The translations under genes were made by a program, and so were the position numbers. The notes under the pieces were generated by a model. That model was not told the DNA's origin. It searched no databases and saw only the letters and a list, made by a program, of their open reading frames with translations. A stretch of DNA of 64,000 bases from Thelephora terrestris (taxonomy: Eukaryota; Basidiomycota; Agaricomycetes; Thelephorales; Thelephoraceae): positions 248,001 through 312,000 of the forward strand of contig WIUZ02000025.1 in NCBI GenBank assembly GCA_015956445.1, written 5' to 3'. Below are positions 10,937-22,649 of this stretch, piece by piece (position 1 is the first letter of the stretch; each line of letters opens with the position of its first letter).

Positions 10937-11737
10937 GCAACCCCGTTGATTGTTCCTCCCCTATTTGTTTCAACTCTGTCTCAATGTTCTCTGTGACACC
11001 TGCGATAACTACTCCCGCTCATCGTCTCCATACCATCCTCTTCCACGGAGCAGACGAAACTTAGCCAACGCTTTTCGATCCTCCCCGTCCCCCACTCCTC
11101 TAACAACACGCCTCCGCCGCGTCATATACGAAATCGGACTCGCGTAATATTCACGATCCATCTTACGGAATATCACCTTCCTGCATCCATGCGTGAGACT
11201 TCCCCGTTGAGATGAGATACTTGGTGGGAGGGGTTGAGTGCCATGGGCGCTCCGCGACGCGTGATTTCTCATTTAGTGGACGTTGTATTGGTACGGAGTT
11301 TGGGAGGGCTTGAATGTAAATTGTGGAAACAACCCCACGGTCGGGCGGCTTTTGACTATGTGAAGGGTTCGGACCCTTAATTGCTCTTCCCCTCGCTGGT
11401 GGCGACATCTCCTCACTCCAACCGCCACGTTGTACCTCTACGTGAAAGGGCCGACTCCACAGAACGAACAAACACTTTGCGACCCTCATTCGGGATCAAC
11501 TTTACCCTGCCTTGACCTCTCCGGCGTGCACAAGCTCGACACGTTTGTCCGCATAAAATTCGCAATAAACATCACTCAAATCAGACCCCCTGAGCATGAG
11601 TCCGTTCATTACATTGCATCACCGCCCAACATACTCCCACGAACCCGATCACGATACAGACATGAAAGTACAATAAGCAGATGAGACGCTATATCAACCT
11701 GCGTCTCGTATAAGATAATAATCAAGATCCCATAATC
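10937..11737. other. Intergenic part of duplicated block
   Basis: From about 11400 the sequence parallels 15840-16350. Shared landmarks are GCCACGTTGTAC near 11423 against GCGCTATGTTGTAC near 15890, GTCCGCATAAAATTCGC against GTCCGTGTAAAATTCAC, and ACAATAAGCAG near 11671 against 16285. No coding sequence is supported. Confidence 0.5.
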
Positions 11738-11850
11738 TTCCAAGTTTGGCTCTGACAACCTTTAGCGTTCTTAGCCTCTGGGTCGTACTTTCAGCCTCGC
11801 CCCCTATCCTCTTGGATAGCTCTCAGAGCGTATGGATATCCTCAAATTCA
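11738..11850 (-). pseudogene. Remnant of nitronate monooxygenase 3' end
   Basis: The segment aligns by eye with the last coding part of the intact gene at about 16360-16470. It shares the sequence around AAGTTTGGC(T/C)(C/T)TG near the stop and the region for the C-terminal EELLSRIESEAE-like helix. The rest of the gene is absent here. It marks the lost monooxygenase of the first duplicated unit. Confidence 0.6.
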
Positions 11851-12599
11851 AGCGGTTGATTCGCTGTGGTCCAGCTCACTGGACAACGAAATCTAACTCA
11901 GCCCGTGTGTTTGTATAATCACATTCTGCATTCTTCGAAAAAAACAGAGCGGGAATAGAACGGTGTTCCTGAGTAGTGTAGTCAATTAGCTACGAGAAAA
12001 AGGAATAGATGGGCCCACCGTACCACCGCGTGCCGATTGTGTAGACGGACCGTCGATCTCGCGTTCCGCTGAGGAAGGGCCTTCGGTTGTTGAACGGCTG
12101 TGACTCGGGCAGAAACCCCCCAATGTTCGGTTATGTCAAACTCTAGAAACGCTTCTCTCCCCTTGCTAGGTGAGATACTGCGATGATTTGTACCAGGATG
12201 AACATCGAGGGCTCGGATCCCGCTCAAATTTACATTGGTCTCCCCGCGCGTCTCTACACTTCAAGCGCCACGTTGTACGTCTACGACCCGGGGTAAATAA
12301 GACATCTGCGCGCCACGATTCGTCAATGGCTTTTGGTGCTCTGTTATTTAAGATGCCATTAGGCCTCTCTTGGTAAAAAATCAACTCGGACCCGGTGAGC
12401 AGCGGAACCCCCCAACTCGTCAGCGTATGGTATGGGGGGTCACCGTCCGTGGAACCACGATGAACGCCAACGACGACAAGCGGCCTCTATGCATTTCAGC
12501 CCCAGAAAAATCAGGAGATCGGTCGTTGGCGAGTTCGCTTCCTGGCAGTTCGATAAGTGTAGCAATCGTGAGAAACAGGCAATGAGGCATCGGCAAGCT
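11851..12599. other. Intergenic, with a further copy of the duplicated flank
   Basis: About 12210-12345 resembles 15840-15960 (CTCCCCGCGCGTCTCTACACTT.../CTCCCCCCGCATATGTCTCTG..., then the GCCACGTTGTACGTC block and ...GGTGCTCT/...GGCGCTCT). No gene is supported. Confidence 0.45.
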
Positions 12600-12960
12600 C
12601 TCGGTCGTTCTCATCTTACCTCGTCACCTCAAGAAACGACACTGGCTTTCATGATGAGCCCGGGACACTTTCGGCGAAGATGAACAGACTCCTGTTTTGG
12701 TTAGGCTCCGCTCATACCTCAGATATTCGCCCGTGGAGGATCTGATGCCAAATCTTCACATACTTCCAATGCAGCGAGGACACGTGGTTCGAGCTCAAAT
12801 GGTCGGTCAGCCAGAACGTGGAAGGGTTGCACATCACCGTTCTGAGATGCCTTCGAGAATCCGGGCCCTCACCCCGGTGGTCTCATGGACTCTCTGTTCG
12901 GAGGTTGATCCGATGTTCGTGTGATGGCGAGTAATAGACGACACGCCGTCAGGCTAGACA
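12600..12960 (+). pseudogene. Decayed sirtuin copy
   Basis: The sequence from about 12690 aligns with exon 5 of the intact sirtuin: TTAGGCTCCGCTCATACCT against CTAGGCTCCGCTCGTACCT, then GATGCCAAA...TTCACATAC against AATGCCGAA...CTCACATAC, and CAGAACGTGGAAGGGTTGCAC against CAGAACGTGGATGGGTTGCAC. The TQNVDGLH site survives only in part and the frame is not maintained. Weaker similarity may run from about 12420 to 13030. It is the lost sirtuin of the second duplicated unit. Confidence 0.65.
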
Positions 12961-14167
12961 CGCGTTAGAGTGAGCCAGGACATACCTTTGGAAAGTACTC
13001 CCGACGAGAATTCCAGGAGTCGAGCTCGAGAAGACGGGGTAGAACTGTATAACTGAGGCCGTGATTACTGATGATATCGGCGCATCACAAGCAAGATCGG
13101 GATCGATTTGGACTCTGGAGTAGGAATGGAAGCCGTGGTGAGGAAATATTTTGAATGGCGGAAGACAACTGATATCTAGCTCCAGCTGCTACGTGTCTTA
13201 TATAGGCCTAACTTGAACTTGCCTCGTGACCGCGTCACCTGCCAGCAGGCGTCTGGATGGTATTTACGATCCCGATCAGAAACCAACAAGCCCATTCCCG
13301 AAGAACGACCCTAGGCCCCAGTTTTCCTCGTCGAGGCGGCCCACGGCCGTTTCGATCGACGTGCCAAGACTAAGAGCGACCCAAAGAAAGGGGCAATCAG
13401 TAAAACAAGAGGGCTGTGGATCGCCCGGGTTTACGTTGCGAGACTAATAGTCGCAATTCTGGCCCCCAATTTCCTGTGGAACTTTCTATGGGCACCCCGA
13501 CGTTGTGGTATGGACAACATTGTACGTTGGCCTTCAGCAGGTCGCAAACTCATTCAGCTTGCTCGATCTTCAGGTTTTATAGCCGCAAACGACCCATGCT
13601 TCCTGCCAGGGATGGGGGAGAGTTATGCCAAGGGGCATAGCTTCCGACACCATCAAAAGCTGAACATAAATTCAGGGTCCAACTCTTCGAGAAACGGCAT
13701 ATTAAAACCCTAAAGGCTGTCATTAACAAGATTGTTCTTCACATTCCTGTGCTTTCCCTCGAGGGTCGCCTTCGGATCGTTTTACTCCACCTTAGCGTGC
13801 ATACTGTTCTCTTGGCATCTTGTGATCCTCGGCGCCGGAACAGGAAGAGGCGTTAGGGGGAGCGCCTGAATCACTGATCTTTTCCCCACGTTTCGAATGC
13901 CAATCTTCACCACCAAGATAAAATGCTGGGATGACCTTGAACACAAAATGCGGTCTGGCGGTATTGATATGTGGTGGGCGTACTTTAAATCCAAACGATA
14001 CGTCCACAAGCCACCCTGGCCTCTTGGACACCATGCTCGCTGCAGGTGTTTAGCGTGGAACCGCAGAATTTGGGGCGGTCCTGTTGGGCGCTGATGGGCG
14101 CCCGATCTTATGTTGTGGAATTCTTTGCATACTAACGGGATTAGTTTGACGGCATGGATTGTGGTCC
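12961..14167. other. Intergenic region of the second duplicated unit
   Basis: Weak sirtuin-related traces up to about 13030, then sequence paralleling 9140-9720 from about 13790. No intact gene is seen. Confidence 0.4.
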
Positions 14168-14174
14168 TTTAAAA
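14168..14174 (+). promoter_or_regulatory. TATA-like element of fourth Cys-rich gene
   Basis: TTTAAAA lies 67-73 bases before the ATG at 14241, as in the paralogue at 9718-9724. Confidence 0.5.
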
Positions 14175-14240
14175 TGTCTCCCTCCACTCTGACATACCCT
14201 CAGGTCTTCCCCTTTCACCAACCACCCATATCAGACTGCC

Positions 14241-15398
14241 ATGTTGCTCTGGACGACTCTCCTCTGCCTCCTCTCCGCAAACCTCGTCGTCTCTCAGTTT
14301 GCTAAGCCTGGGGTCCTCGCAGATTCCGACCCAAGCACGCTATTACAACCTTTGAAGGGTTTCCTGAAGAAAAAAGATTTGTCAGAAGACCTTCATCTCA
14401 TCCGTAGCCTCCTGAGGTCTAGGCAAAGCGGATGCCCGACCGGTTATGGGCAGTGTACCGACTTCCCTGATACGTCAGTAATTCCTTTCACCCTCCGAAC
14501 TACCAGCGGATGTGAATCGGACGTACTAAATGCCGAGACCATTTTCCAATAGGTGTTGCCCAGCAGACGGTTCATGCTGTCAACCTGGCGGTGAGTGTGG
14601 TCACCTGCGATCCTTACTACATGATCCAATCCTCCTCTGATCTTTGCGCGTGCTCGATAGCCAGGCTGGTTTCTTCTGCTATGGTGATGGATGTTGCCCA
14701 AATGGTGCCAGCGGTTGCGAAACCAACTCTTGTTGCCAGCCCACTGAGACCTGCTGCTCAGGTGGAGGGTGCTGTCCATCCGGGTAAGCTCTGCTGTTAA
14801 CAAGTACCCCGCTTCGTGGGTGATTTTCTGATTTTGGTCGGACGTAGGTTCTACTGTACCACGGTTGATGGTATACCGGGGTGCTGCCCGAACGGTACAA
14901 CTTGCACTTCCATTGATAACCCTCAATGCGCGGATCCTACCTACGTCGTGTGCCCCGGAGAGGACTTCTGTTGCCGTACGTCCACCTTCTTCGTACCGAA
15001 CTCAACTGTTTCACTCAATCTAATTTTCTCCAGCACCCGGAGATATGTGCTACCGCGACAATGTTGGCAATCCCCAATGCAGTCCTGGGCCTAGCTCCAT
15101 CCCACCCAGCCTCACGACGTCGACCCCCCCGATCACAGGTAGTAGTAACTCATCAAGGATGTCCCTCAACTCTTCCTCGTCCACCTCTAAACGTTCAACG
15201 TCCAGCACTAAAAGTCCTTTGACTGTGCCGCTCTTTCCTAAGACCTCTTCCAGTTCTACGTCTTCCCGCACGCCCACTCCGACTCCGATCAGAAATAGCG
15301 ATAGTAGCAGTGGAATTACCTCCTCAGCTGTCTCCGTCGTTTTCGATGGTATCCTCGCCTCGTTTGCCACTATTGGCGCGTTTGTCTACCTCTTCTAG
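14241..15398 (+). CDS. Predicted GPI-anchored Cys-rich protein, no tandem modules
   Basis: Exons are 14241-14473, about 14553-14594, 14661-14783, 14848-14975 and 15034-15398 (296 residues with this choice). The layout is as in the 9800-10936 paralogue: signal peptide (MLLWTTLLCLLSANLVVS), linker with DLHLIRSLLRSR, Cys head (CCPADGSCCQ, GCCPNG, SCCQPTETCC), half module ending CPGEDFCC, final MCYRDN segment, Ser-rich stem and hydrophobic tail (VSVVFDGILASFATIGAF). The 38-bp second exon of the paralogues would leave the third exon out of phase here, because about 7 bp at the start of exon 3 (the GATGCTG part) are missing. A donor four bases downstream (GTGTGG at 14595) restores the phase. Either the donor shifted or the gene is frameshifted. 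Confidence 0.75.
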
Positions 15399-16354
15399 GC
15401 AATTCTTCCTGTCTCTGTTTCCTTATTTTTTGTCACCGCTTCGGTTACGTTTCTCCTCTGCCCCTGTGTTTTCCATAACTTCTGTGACGATGGACCTTGT
15501 TCACTGCCTTATGCAATACTGTCCTCAGCTAACACTTCTTGATCCCCCCCCCTTTCTGTTCTCTGACCACGTCTCTGCCACGTTATATATTTGTACTTTT
15601 TCTGGATCTTTCGCATCATCCTCTTCTTGTCATGGACTATCATAAAATATCTAACCCACGGGCCAATTCACGCAATGCCTTTCCGCAGCTCTCGTGTGAA
15701 ACTGAAACTCGCGCATGATGGTGAGATAATGGAAGGGGTATGGGGCAAGTAAGTTACCTACCCCTTCCTTAACTGAAATGCAACCTGTGCGAATTTTCCT
15801 CTGGTGATGTTGCATCACCATTGTCCTTGATCGTTCGGATCTCACTCAAGTTTCCATCGATCTCCCCCCGCATATGTCTCTGCGCCCCAAGCGCTATGTT
15901 GTACGTCTGTTTATAGGGGTTCGTGCGCTACAATTCATTCACGGCTCCTGCTGGCGCTCTCCCAAGGTGGGCCTTGCTTGGAAACCATCGACCTCGGATC
16001 GGGTGACGGCGTGGCCCCCCCAAGCTCTAGGACGAACGCTTCGCATCGCAGGCCTGACCAAAAATTGTCGTAATCTGGCCTCAGCCCCCAATGAGGCCCA
16101 CTGGTCTGGAGCGCACGAGGTTTGCATGTCTGTCCGTGTAAAATTCACGACATATACCATCCAAATCGGGCCGCGGCTGTGTTAGAGCGCCCTAAGTATG
16201 GCTCGCAAAGAACACAATAACTTCACCGCCCAAAAGACACATCCTTACGAACCCAATCACAATACACGCACGAGCGGACAACAATAAGCAGTTTAGACGA
16301 CATGATATATACATTCATCCGGTACAAGATCAGGATCGAGATCTCTACGATCTC
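15399..16354. other. Intergenic region between convergent genes
   Basis: 3' flanks of the fourth Cys-rich gene (+) and the monooxygenase (-). From about 15840 it parallels 11400-11730 (see that entry). No gene is seen. Confidence 0.5.
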
Positions 16355-18109
16355 TCAAAGTTTGGCCTTGGCAACGCTCAGCTTGTTCAGCCTCTCGATG
16401 GCGTTCTCGGCCTCACTCTCGATCCTGCTTAGCAGCTCTTCGCACGTGGGAATATCCCTGATGAGACCAATGACAATGCCAGCGGACCACACCCCGTAGT
16501 CTGGGTCACCAATCTCGTACACGACCTGTAGATCACAAGTTGAGTAAGCGGTACTACACCACGAAGGAGGGCAAGCAGAAGCTTACACGACCGCGAGCCC
16601 CAGAGACCAGCTCCCTGAGTTCTTCGAACTTCGCTCCTTGTGGTCGGCGCTCCAGTCGAACGACCTCCTGCGAGACCTTGTTCTTGAACACCCGAGCAGT
16701 ATTACGGAGGGTCCTAAAGATATGCACAGTGTCCTTCACATTGGATGGTAAGCTACGACAAGTTCCAGCCCATGTGGCGTGATTGACGTACCTGCTCTGT
16801 CGAGGCCACGATTTTCTCCTTGATGTTCTGATGAATAGGGCTACACAATCGGATTCAAGCTTGGTCTCCCGTAGCATCTAATTGATGAGATGAAATTCGC
16901 ACCTCTCAACGGTGCACATGAAGCGTGTGCCTAGAATGGGAGAGGAGATGAATCATACAAATCCATCTATGCCAACCCACATACCCATATTCACACCCTA
17001 TTAACTTGTCAACTACGAAAACCACGGTAAGCCGAGACAACCCACCGAAGCACCTAGCGCCATGGCAGATACCAATCCTTGCCCGTCAGCAAATCCTCCC
17101 GAAGCGATGTATGGGATCTTGAGTTCCTGCGATGCACGTTCGAGCTACCACATGTCAGTACCAAACCTTCGAGAGCTGGTGTCGTGTGAACATACCAAGA
17201 CAAGGCCACCAATATCTTCTTCCCCGGGATGTCCCGCGCCTATATAGTTCCCATCGATTCAGCCTTCAGAAGATGACGAAATCTAGAGCTGACAACTCAC
17301 ACTCAAAACCGTCTATGCTGAGAATATCGGCGCCCATCCTCTCGGCAGCCTGGATCAAGAGATAGGCATAAGGACTCATTCTGATGGGCCGACTACGTCA
17401 CGAGTCCATACTCGCCTTTGCGTGCCTAATTGTAGTGCCTGATAGAAGTAACGCGGGTGTAGCACTTCAGTCATTGCACCAAAAACGGGTGTATGCGCCA
17501 TGTGGGGCGCATAGATGTGATCGAATGCTCACACTTGTGGATCACGATACATCCATTCTGCTTGAAGAACTTGATGAAAGGTGCAGCTGCTCCATACATC
17601 AATATCATGACCTATTCCAAAGCGATCCAAAGCGAAAATGGAACCCACGGTTGTTTCCCGCCGTCTCGAATATCCTGACACCCTCTTCGACCGCTGCTCT
17701 TGCGTACCCTTCATAATCGGGGGGGTTGATCGACGGTAACAAGGTAATATTCACACCAAAGTTTTTATCGGTCAGTTTGCGCGTCTTCTTAATCGCTTCG
17801 CGAAGGGCGTCCGGGTTTGGTTGGGTTAAGGCGGTGAGGAGGCCGAGGCCGCCCGCGTTTGAGACTGCTGCTACCAGTTCCGGAACCCCAACCCTAGACC
17901 CGACACGGAATGAATGCGGTTATGCAGAGTCTGTTCAGATCGCAGGTTGCGGCGGGGGAGAAAGGCGAGCGTACCACTGCATACCACCTTGCACGACAGG
18001 TCTACAGGCATTCACCAAATCGTCGAATCAGCGGTCCACTAGATCCATATACTTCAACAACTCACACCCGGATGTTCAGCAACTTTGTCAGTGGCGTGAC
18101 AATCGGCAT
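16355..18109 (-). CDS. Nitronate monooxygenase (2-nitropropane dioxygenase family)
   Basis: Thirteen exons on the minus strand: 18109-18066, 18001-17975, 17893-17649, 17586-17533, 17438-17416, 17349-17301, 17239-17196, 17144-17046, 16997-16985, 16930-16903, 16840-16792, 16733-16587, 16525-16355. They are in phase and give 330 residues. Family motifs appear in order: PVVQGGMQWVG (FMN-binding start), NAGGLGLLTALTQPNPD, FGVNITLLPS, DILSIDGFECAGHPGE, IPYIASGGFADGQGL (FMN phosphate site), GTRFMCTVES, and a C-terminal YEIGDPDYGVWSAG. The enzyme class oxidises alkyl nitronates such as propionate 3-nitronate using FMN and O2. Several exons are tiny (13, 23, 27, 28 bp), and the intron after exon 5 has a GC donor (GCGAGT). 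The gene seems intact. Remnants lie at 11738-11850 and 22553-22640. Confidence 0.85.
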
Positions 18110-18647
18110 CGTATAAAGACTCAGCAAATGGAATCGAGAGTAGGTTGTGGCGTAGAGACCGTTTCCGCGTTGGTGACGTGGAGATATTGGAGGTATAAGC
18201 AAGAGCTACGCGCTGGAGACGCGCAGCGAATGCAAGGAGAGGCGGGGGCTAGCTTGATGAGAGTGAGCACTATTGTTATGATCCCCACTGGAACAACATG
18301 TGATTCTTACAGGTTTCGAGAACTTGACGAAGCCGAGCCCTTCCGGCTTCAACCGTCAACGGGTTCCGGAAACCGTTCCGAAGGCCGAGACGGCGCTCGG
18401 GCCCACACCGGCCCACAAATGGAAGATTCGACCAAATCGGGCGGACTGCCCCGCCCAGGCCTTATATCACTGCTCAGGAGCATGTATGGGCAAACTCGTT
18501 GCCAAAAATCAGCGCATCGCATCTATTCTATCTCAATCGTAGTCTATGGTACTGTATCATTCGAGAATAAGCGTGCATAACACGAAAAAAATCCCGGTTC
18601 CGCTCCAGGTCCAGCTCTATGAGTGTTGACAGGTGCGCGATGGCTTG
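18110..18647. other. Intergenic region upstream of the monooxygenase
   Basis: It holds the monooxygenase promoter and the 3' flank of the kinase-like gene. A TGATATAAGG on the minus strand near 18461-18470 is a possible TATA box, but it is about 350 bases from the ATG. Nothing else is recognised. Confidence 0.35.
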
Positions 18648-19980
18648 TCACTGCGATGCGCTTGATTCCACCTCGAGGACAGCAACTACTTCGTCAATCG
18701 TCTTGCGTTTCGCAGGATCCGCCTTCCAACAGCCTCTGATTAGTTTCCACACACCGTCGCTGACCTCAGGATGGGTAGGCTTCGCTGGTCGGCGGTCATT
18801 TGACATCGAGTGAACGCATGCAACGACGCCTTCATCGTAAAACGGAGCCCGCCCAGTGAATGCCTGGGATAATTATATCCAGCAAATAATCGAGCAGACT
18901 TCGAATAGCGCACTCACTTCCCAGGCGAGGACACCGAATGCGAACAGATCACTCGACTTCGAGGCTCCGGCCTCGCTGGTACCCCATCGTTGAGGATCGG
19001 TTATTTCCGGGGCTGCGCCGGGGAACCATCGATCCACGTCTACCCTCGGTGCAGTAGACTGAGCGCAGGCAGTGCCTAAACTTCCAATCCGGACACATCC
19101 GGCGCCGCTGACGAGAATATTTGCCTAGGGTTATGTGAGGGGGTGGAAGAGATGGCATAAACACGAGGAACGGACGAACAATTTTTATATTTCCGTGGGC
19201 AATACCGTGGCGATGCATGACCTCTATACCCCGAGCCACCTGCAAGAGCTGGAGTAGAGATATCAAGACAAAGCAAAGCTTGAAACAGGTAAGAAAGCCA
19301 GAAGCGTACCGAGTCTATCCTCCTGACCTCTTTGTTGTTCCTCAGATATTCGCCGAGGTTTCGGTGCTCCATAGTTTCGAACACAAGGGCGAAGGGATGC
19401 TCTTCACTGGAATAGATACCAAGGAAAGGTGCGAAGCTCCTGTCATCGATGCTATTCAGATAGCTGCAATAGAGGGCTTCCTGGTAGAACCTCTACCAGC
19501 GACACTCAGTATACAGAGCTGTACATTTGGTGCGGCCGTGATGCTCACCAAAAACGCTGGCAAACGGCTCGATGACGAGTAATACCGGTAGGATTTGATC
19601 ACCGCCTTTTTACCGTCATTTTCCTCGCACAGCCAGATCTTCGCAGACCCACCAGCGTCGAGAGGATGCTGCCCGGTGATATTCAAGTCGTTGTGTCGAA
19701 ACAGCCCGCAACTAACTGGTAGGGATGGTCTGAGGCGCAGAACAGAATCAACGAGTTTCTTTGTCGATGTACTGGGGTCATTGAAGGACGAAAGGTCAAC
19801 GTCTGGTGGAAGTGACCCCGGACCCATAAGGGCGGGTGGATTAGTAGCGTGTTCGAAGGTATCACACTCTTCGCTGAGTGTACCTCGCGAATGAGGATGA
19901 AAGAGTAGGCAGAGGTGCCCAAGGAGGCGAGAGAAGGAGACTTTTGCGTGGGAGGTGAGGTCGGACGATGTTGCTTCCAT
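18648..19980 (-). CDS. Predicted pseudokinase of the basidiomycete kinase family
   Basis: Five phase-0 exons: 19980-19549, 19492-19310, 19248-19180, 19124-18918, 18863-18648 (368 residues). A 100-residue N-terminal region precedes a kinase fold with most landmarks: Gly-loop-like AGGSAKIWL, ATP lysine in AVIKSYR, helix-C glutamate in RFYQEALY, hinge LVFETME, GAAPEI (APE), SSDLFAFGVLAWE, and a final RGCWKADPAKR. The catalytic loop reads HGNIKIAN where active relatives have HRD/HGD-x-K-x-x-N, so the catalytic Asp is Asn. The DFG triplet reads SLG in RIGSLGTA. Loss of both acidic residues predicts little or no phosphotransfer with ATP binding perhaps kept. Everything else is intact, so this looks like a maintained pseudokinase and not debris. 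Confidence 0.8.
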
Positions 19981-20035
19981 GCTGATGTAGGTGGTTGGCA
20001 GTGGGAGTGGTTGGACACATTGTGTTTCTGGCCGG

Positions 20036-20042
20036 CTTTATA
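20036..20042 (-). promoter_or_regulatory. TATA box of kinase-like gene
   Basis: TATAAAG on the minus strand, 56-62 bases upstream of the ATG at 19980. Confidence 0.55.
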
Positions 20043-20404
20043 TTCGAAATCCTACAGGTCGCGTGTCGTTTGAGATTGTGGGGACTGAGTCAGCTTCAGA
20101 GCGCTGAGCATCGAGTCAACTCTTGTGATTGGTAGTAAGGACAGTTGTGGCTGGCTCTTACATACTAAACCTGGAACGTGCGCTACACCCAAGAGTGCGG
20201 TAAAACGTTACCTCGGTCTTCTTCTGTCGAGAAGAGGCCCACTATCAGGTCATGTATGGTATCAGCCTGGTGAATCAAATACGCACAGGCTTGGCCTCCG
20301 AGCAGCGTCGATGTCTGTAAGCGAACAATTGCTATCATTGGGGTCCCGCTTCTGAGCCATGAGGTAACCGACAACCAGTAGAATCAATGGGAAAGTGTCC
20401 GACA

Positions 20405-20830
20405 CGCACGAGATAATAATGCGTGCTGCGGGGCTCGAACACTCCGCTGCCAAATACGTCGTGATTGGGGATATCTGGCAAGGGAGCGGCGTTACTGCAT
20501 TCGTGAATCGTAACCTTGCGTCGTTACGATCGTGACCGTCCGGACGAGGTTAACTTCTCGGCTGCACATCTTTCTCCCCGGCAGCGCGTTACGTCCACGG
20601 TACCTGTACTGTCTCGTGTTCCCGGTGCATTCGATAGTTCCAGGTCCTTGTTCCCAGAGCGCTCATCTGAAACAAAAAATGATTAACACACCCAGCGACG
20701 GGTCTAGGGTCCGCGTGAATCGTGGGGCCCTTGGTTGGTAAGACTCCCATGTACAGAGCGCGTCTACGTTGTGCACATTTGTATTGCTGACTCACTGAGG
20801 TGAGAACTTTGCACGTACTGGTGGCTGAGA
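20405..20830 (+). repeat. Duplicated segment, copy 1
   Basis: The sequence (CTCGAACACTCCGCTGCCA..., GGGGATATCTGGCAAGG, GCGACGGGTCTA) matches copy 2 at 22650-23180 over several hundred bases with gaps. Its identity is unknown. Confidence 0.55.
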
Positions 20831-22552
20831 AGCTTGCGGTGGGCGGCAGAAATGTGATGGTGTGTTCCCTCCGGCGCTCCCATTACGTTTTCACGGAATA
20901 TATACTATCATAGGATTCTTTGTCTGTGTTGGCCGATCTACGGGATCGAAAGAAGCACATCATAAGATACTTAGGGGTGTTGTGGGCGTGACGATTCGGC
21001 CTCGAGGCCGAGAACCAAGCGGAGCGCTAGCAAACGATCCTTCTAAGAGGGTTCTTGTGAGGAATTGGTGACCAGAATACCGGGGTCCCATTAACTTTGC
21101 CCCTGAGAGCCCTTGCCGTTGTTTGGGCGGTTCGGTGTACTGTCATTCACCATCGGGGAAGGTTAGTACTGATGATCAGAAATTTTCAGTAGCTTCTGGG
21201 TGGTTCCCATGCGCATCTGTTCTTCGGTGCTGACACATTTTAGTTTTAGCACTGATATTTCTGCACCCCAGAATATCCACCCAATGCCGACCTTTCTCAC
21301 CGTGATCATTCTGAGAAAGGGTGATTCAGATCATGACCGCTGAGACTCTCCACGTCACCGCGGGTTGTGAATCTAGGGCTGCCGAGCTTCGCGTACAGAC
21401 TGGGACAGGCCTACCGTGGACGCAAATACGGTGAGCTAAGAATAACCGTAGGAACGACCACCCATCATGCTGCGTCTATGCCAAGCGCAATGTCCCAAGC
21501 ACAACCAACCTCAAGTCTAATTCGCTGCACGCCGCTCGTTGTGGGCAGCTCCTCCTGGTCGGTCTCTGATGCGGTCTTCTCGTCCCTTCAAACCTTCCTA
21601 CGGATCTGGCAAGGACTATTGGGCGACCTGAATGTCATTGGTCCGTATCCCCATCAGGGCCAGCTTTCTTTACGCAAAGGCCTGAGCTCGCAAGGGAAAC
21701 GGGGCTGTAACTCCTACGGGCATCGACCACCATGGTTACGCCCTCCTTTTTTGGTGACCCTGGCCATGATACTGTGACCTATGTTGGCAATAGAGCGCTG
21801 AAATCGAACCCCCCCATTTCAAGTTAGTTATCGGATTTGGTCCCGGACACTGACCCATTACAGCAAGCGTGTTTCTGCCCCTTCTTTCGCCGCATCGGTT
21901 GTAGTACAGCACGTTCTCGCACCCCCCCCGGTTAGATCAGGGGTCGAGCGACGAGATTGTACATGTAAATAGGCGAAACGGGTTACGAAGCGATGGCGTG
22001 TACTACCTGCAAACTATCGTTGTTGTCAAAAATAAACATCGGCCGGGAGGAAGTCGCGCAAGTTTTTGCACATGGAAGCGGGACGGCAAGTACGTGCGCA
22101 GAAAGACACCTGATTGGTGCTGATAGCTATAGGTACACACTGGCATGTTTCACTACCTCGCGTTTGCTTCCGTCTTGGGCGAACTCCTGCGACGATGCCT
22201 CAACGGGGTAAACCAGGTGAGCCATCAGTATTGCCAGCGCTTGTTAACCGCCGACTGCCTCGGCGGTATGCCACTGCGCAATTGAATGAGCAGCTCGAAA
22301 CCGGCGGAGAAGCAGGGAGGGACGAGCGATTCTGTCAACAGTGGACAAAATCCTCTCATTGACGGAACCATTTACCCCTTCCCCTTTCTTTGGGTTTCAG
22401 GGATGCCAAGATTGCTCTCGGTAGCTTTTGGAGCCTTCTTTGAATGGTCGGCATAGCCCTAGATGTACGTGAACAGCGATTGAGCTCTTGGAACAATTTT
22501 GGAGAGGATAGGCACTGGGGCTCTCTGAAACACGAGACCCAGTGAGACTTTC

Positions 22553-22640
22553 GTGTACGAGATTGGTGACCCAGACTACGGGGTATGGTTCGCTGGTATT
22601 CCCATAGTCTCATCAAGGATATCCCACATCTCGATCCTGA
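22553..22640 (+). pseudogene. Remnant of nitronate monooxygenase C-terminal exon
   Basis: The + strand encodes VYEIGDPDYGVWFAGIPI, matching the start of the last exon of the intact gene (VYEIGDPDYGVWSAGI), and similarity ends shortly after. No other monooxygenase exon is seen nearby. Confidence 0.7.
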
Positions 22641-22649
22641 AAGTATTCG

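Noticed and set aside
13226-13713. Short + strand frames around 13.2-13.7 kb as genes
   Set aside because: They lie in the decayed second duplicated unit and have no conserved motif or splice structure.
17416-17535. Disruption of the monooxygenase at the CTSIRHA-like region
   Set aside because: A first reading suggested a 13-bp insertion, but a donor at GTGAGC (17532) and a 23-bp exon (17438-17416) give KCTTIRHAK in frame.
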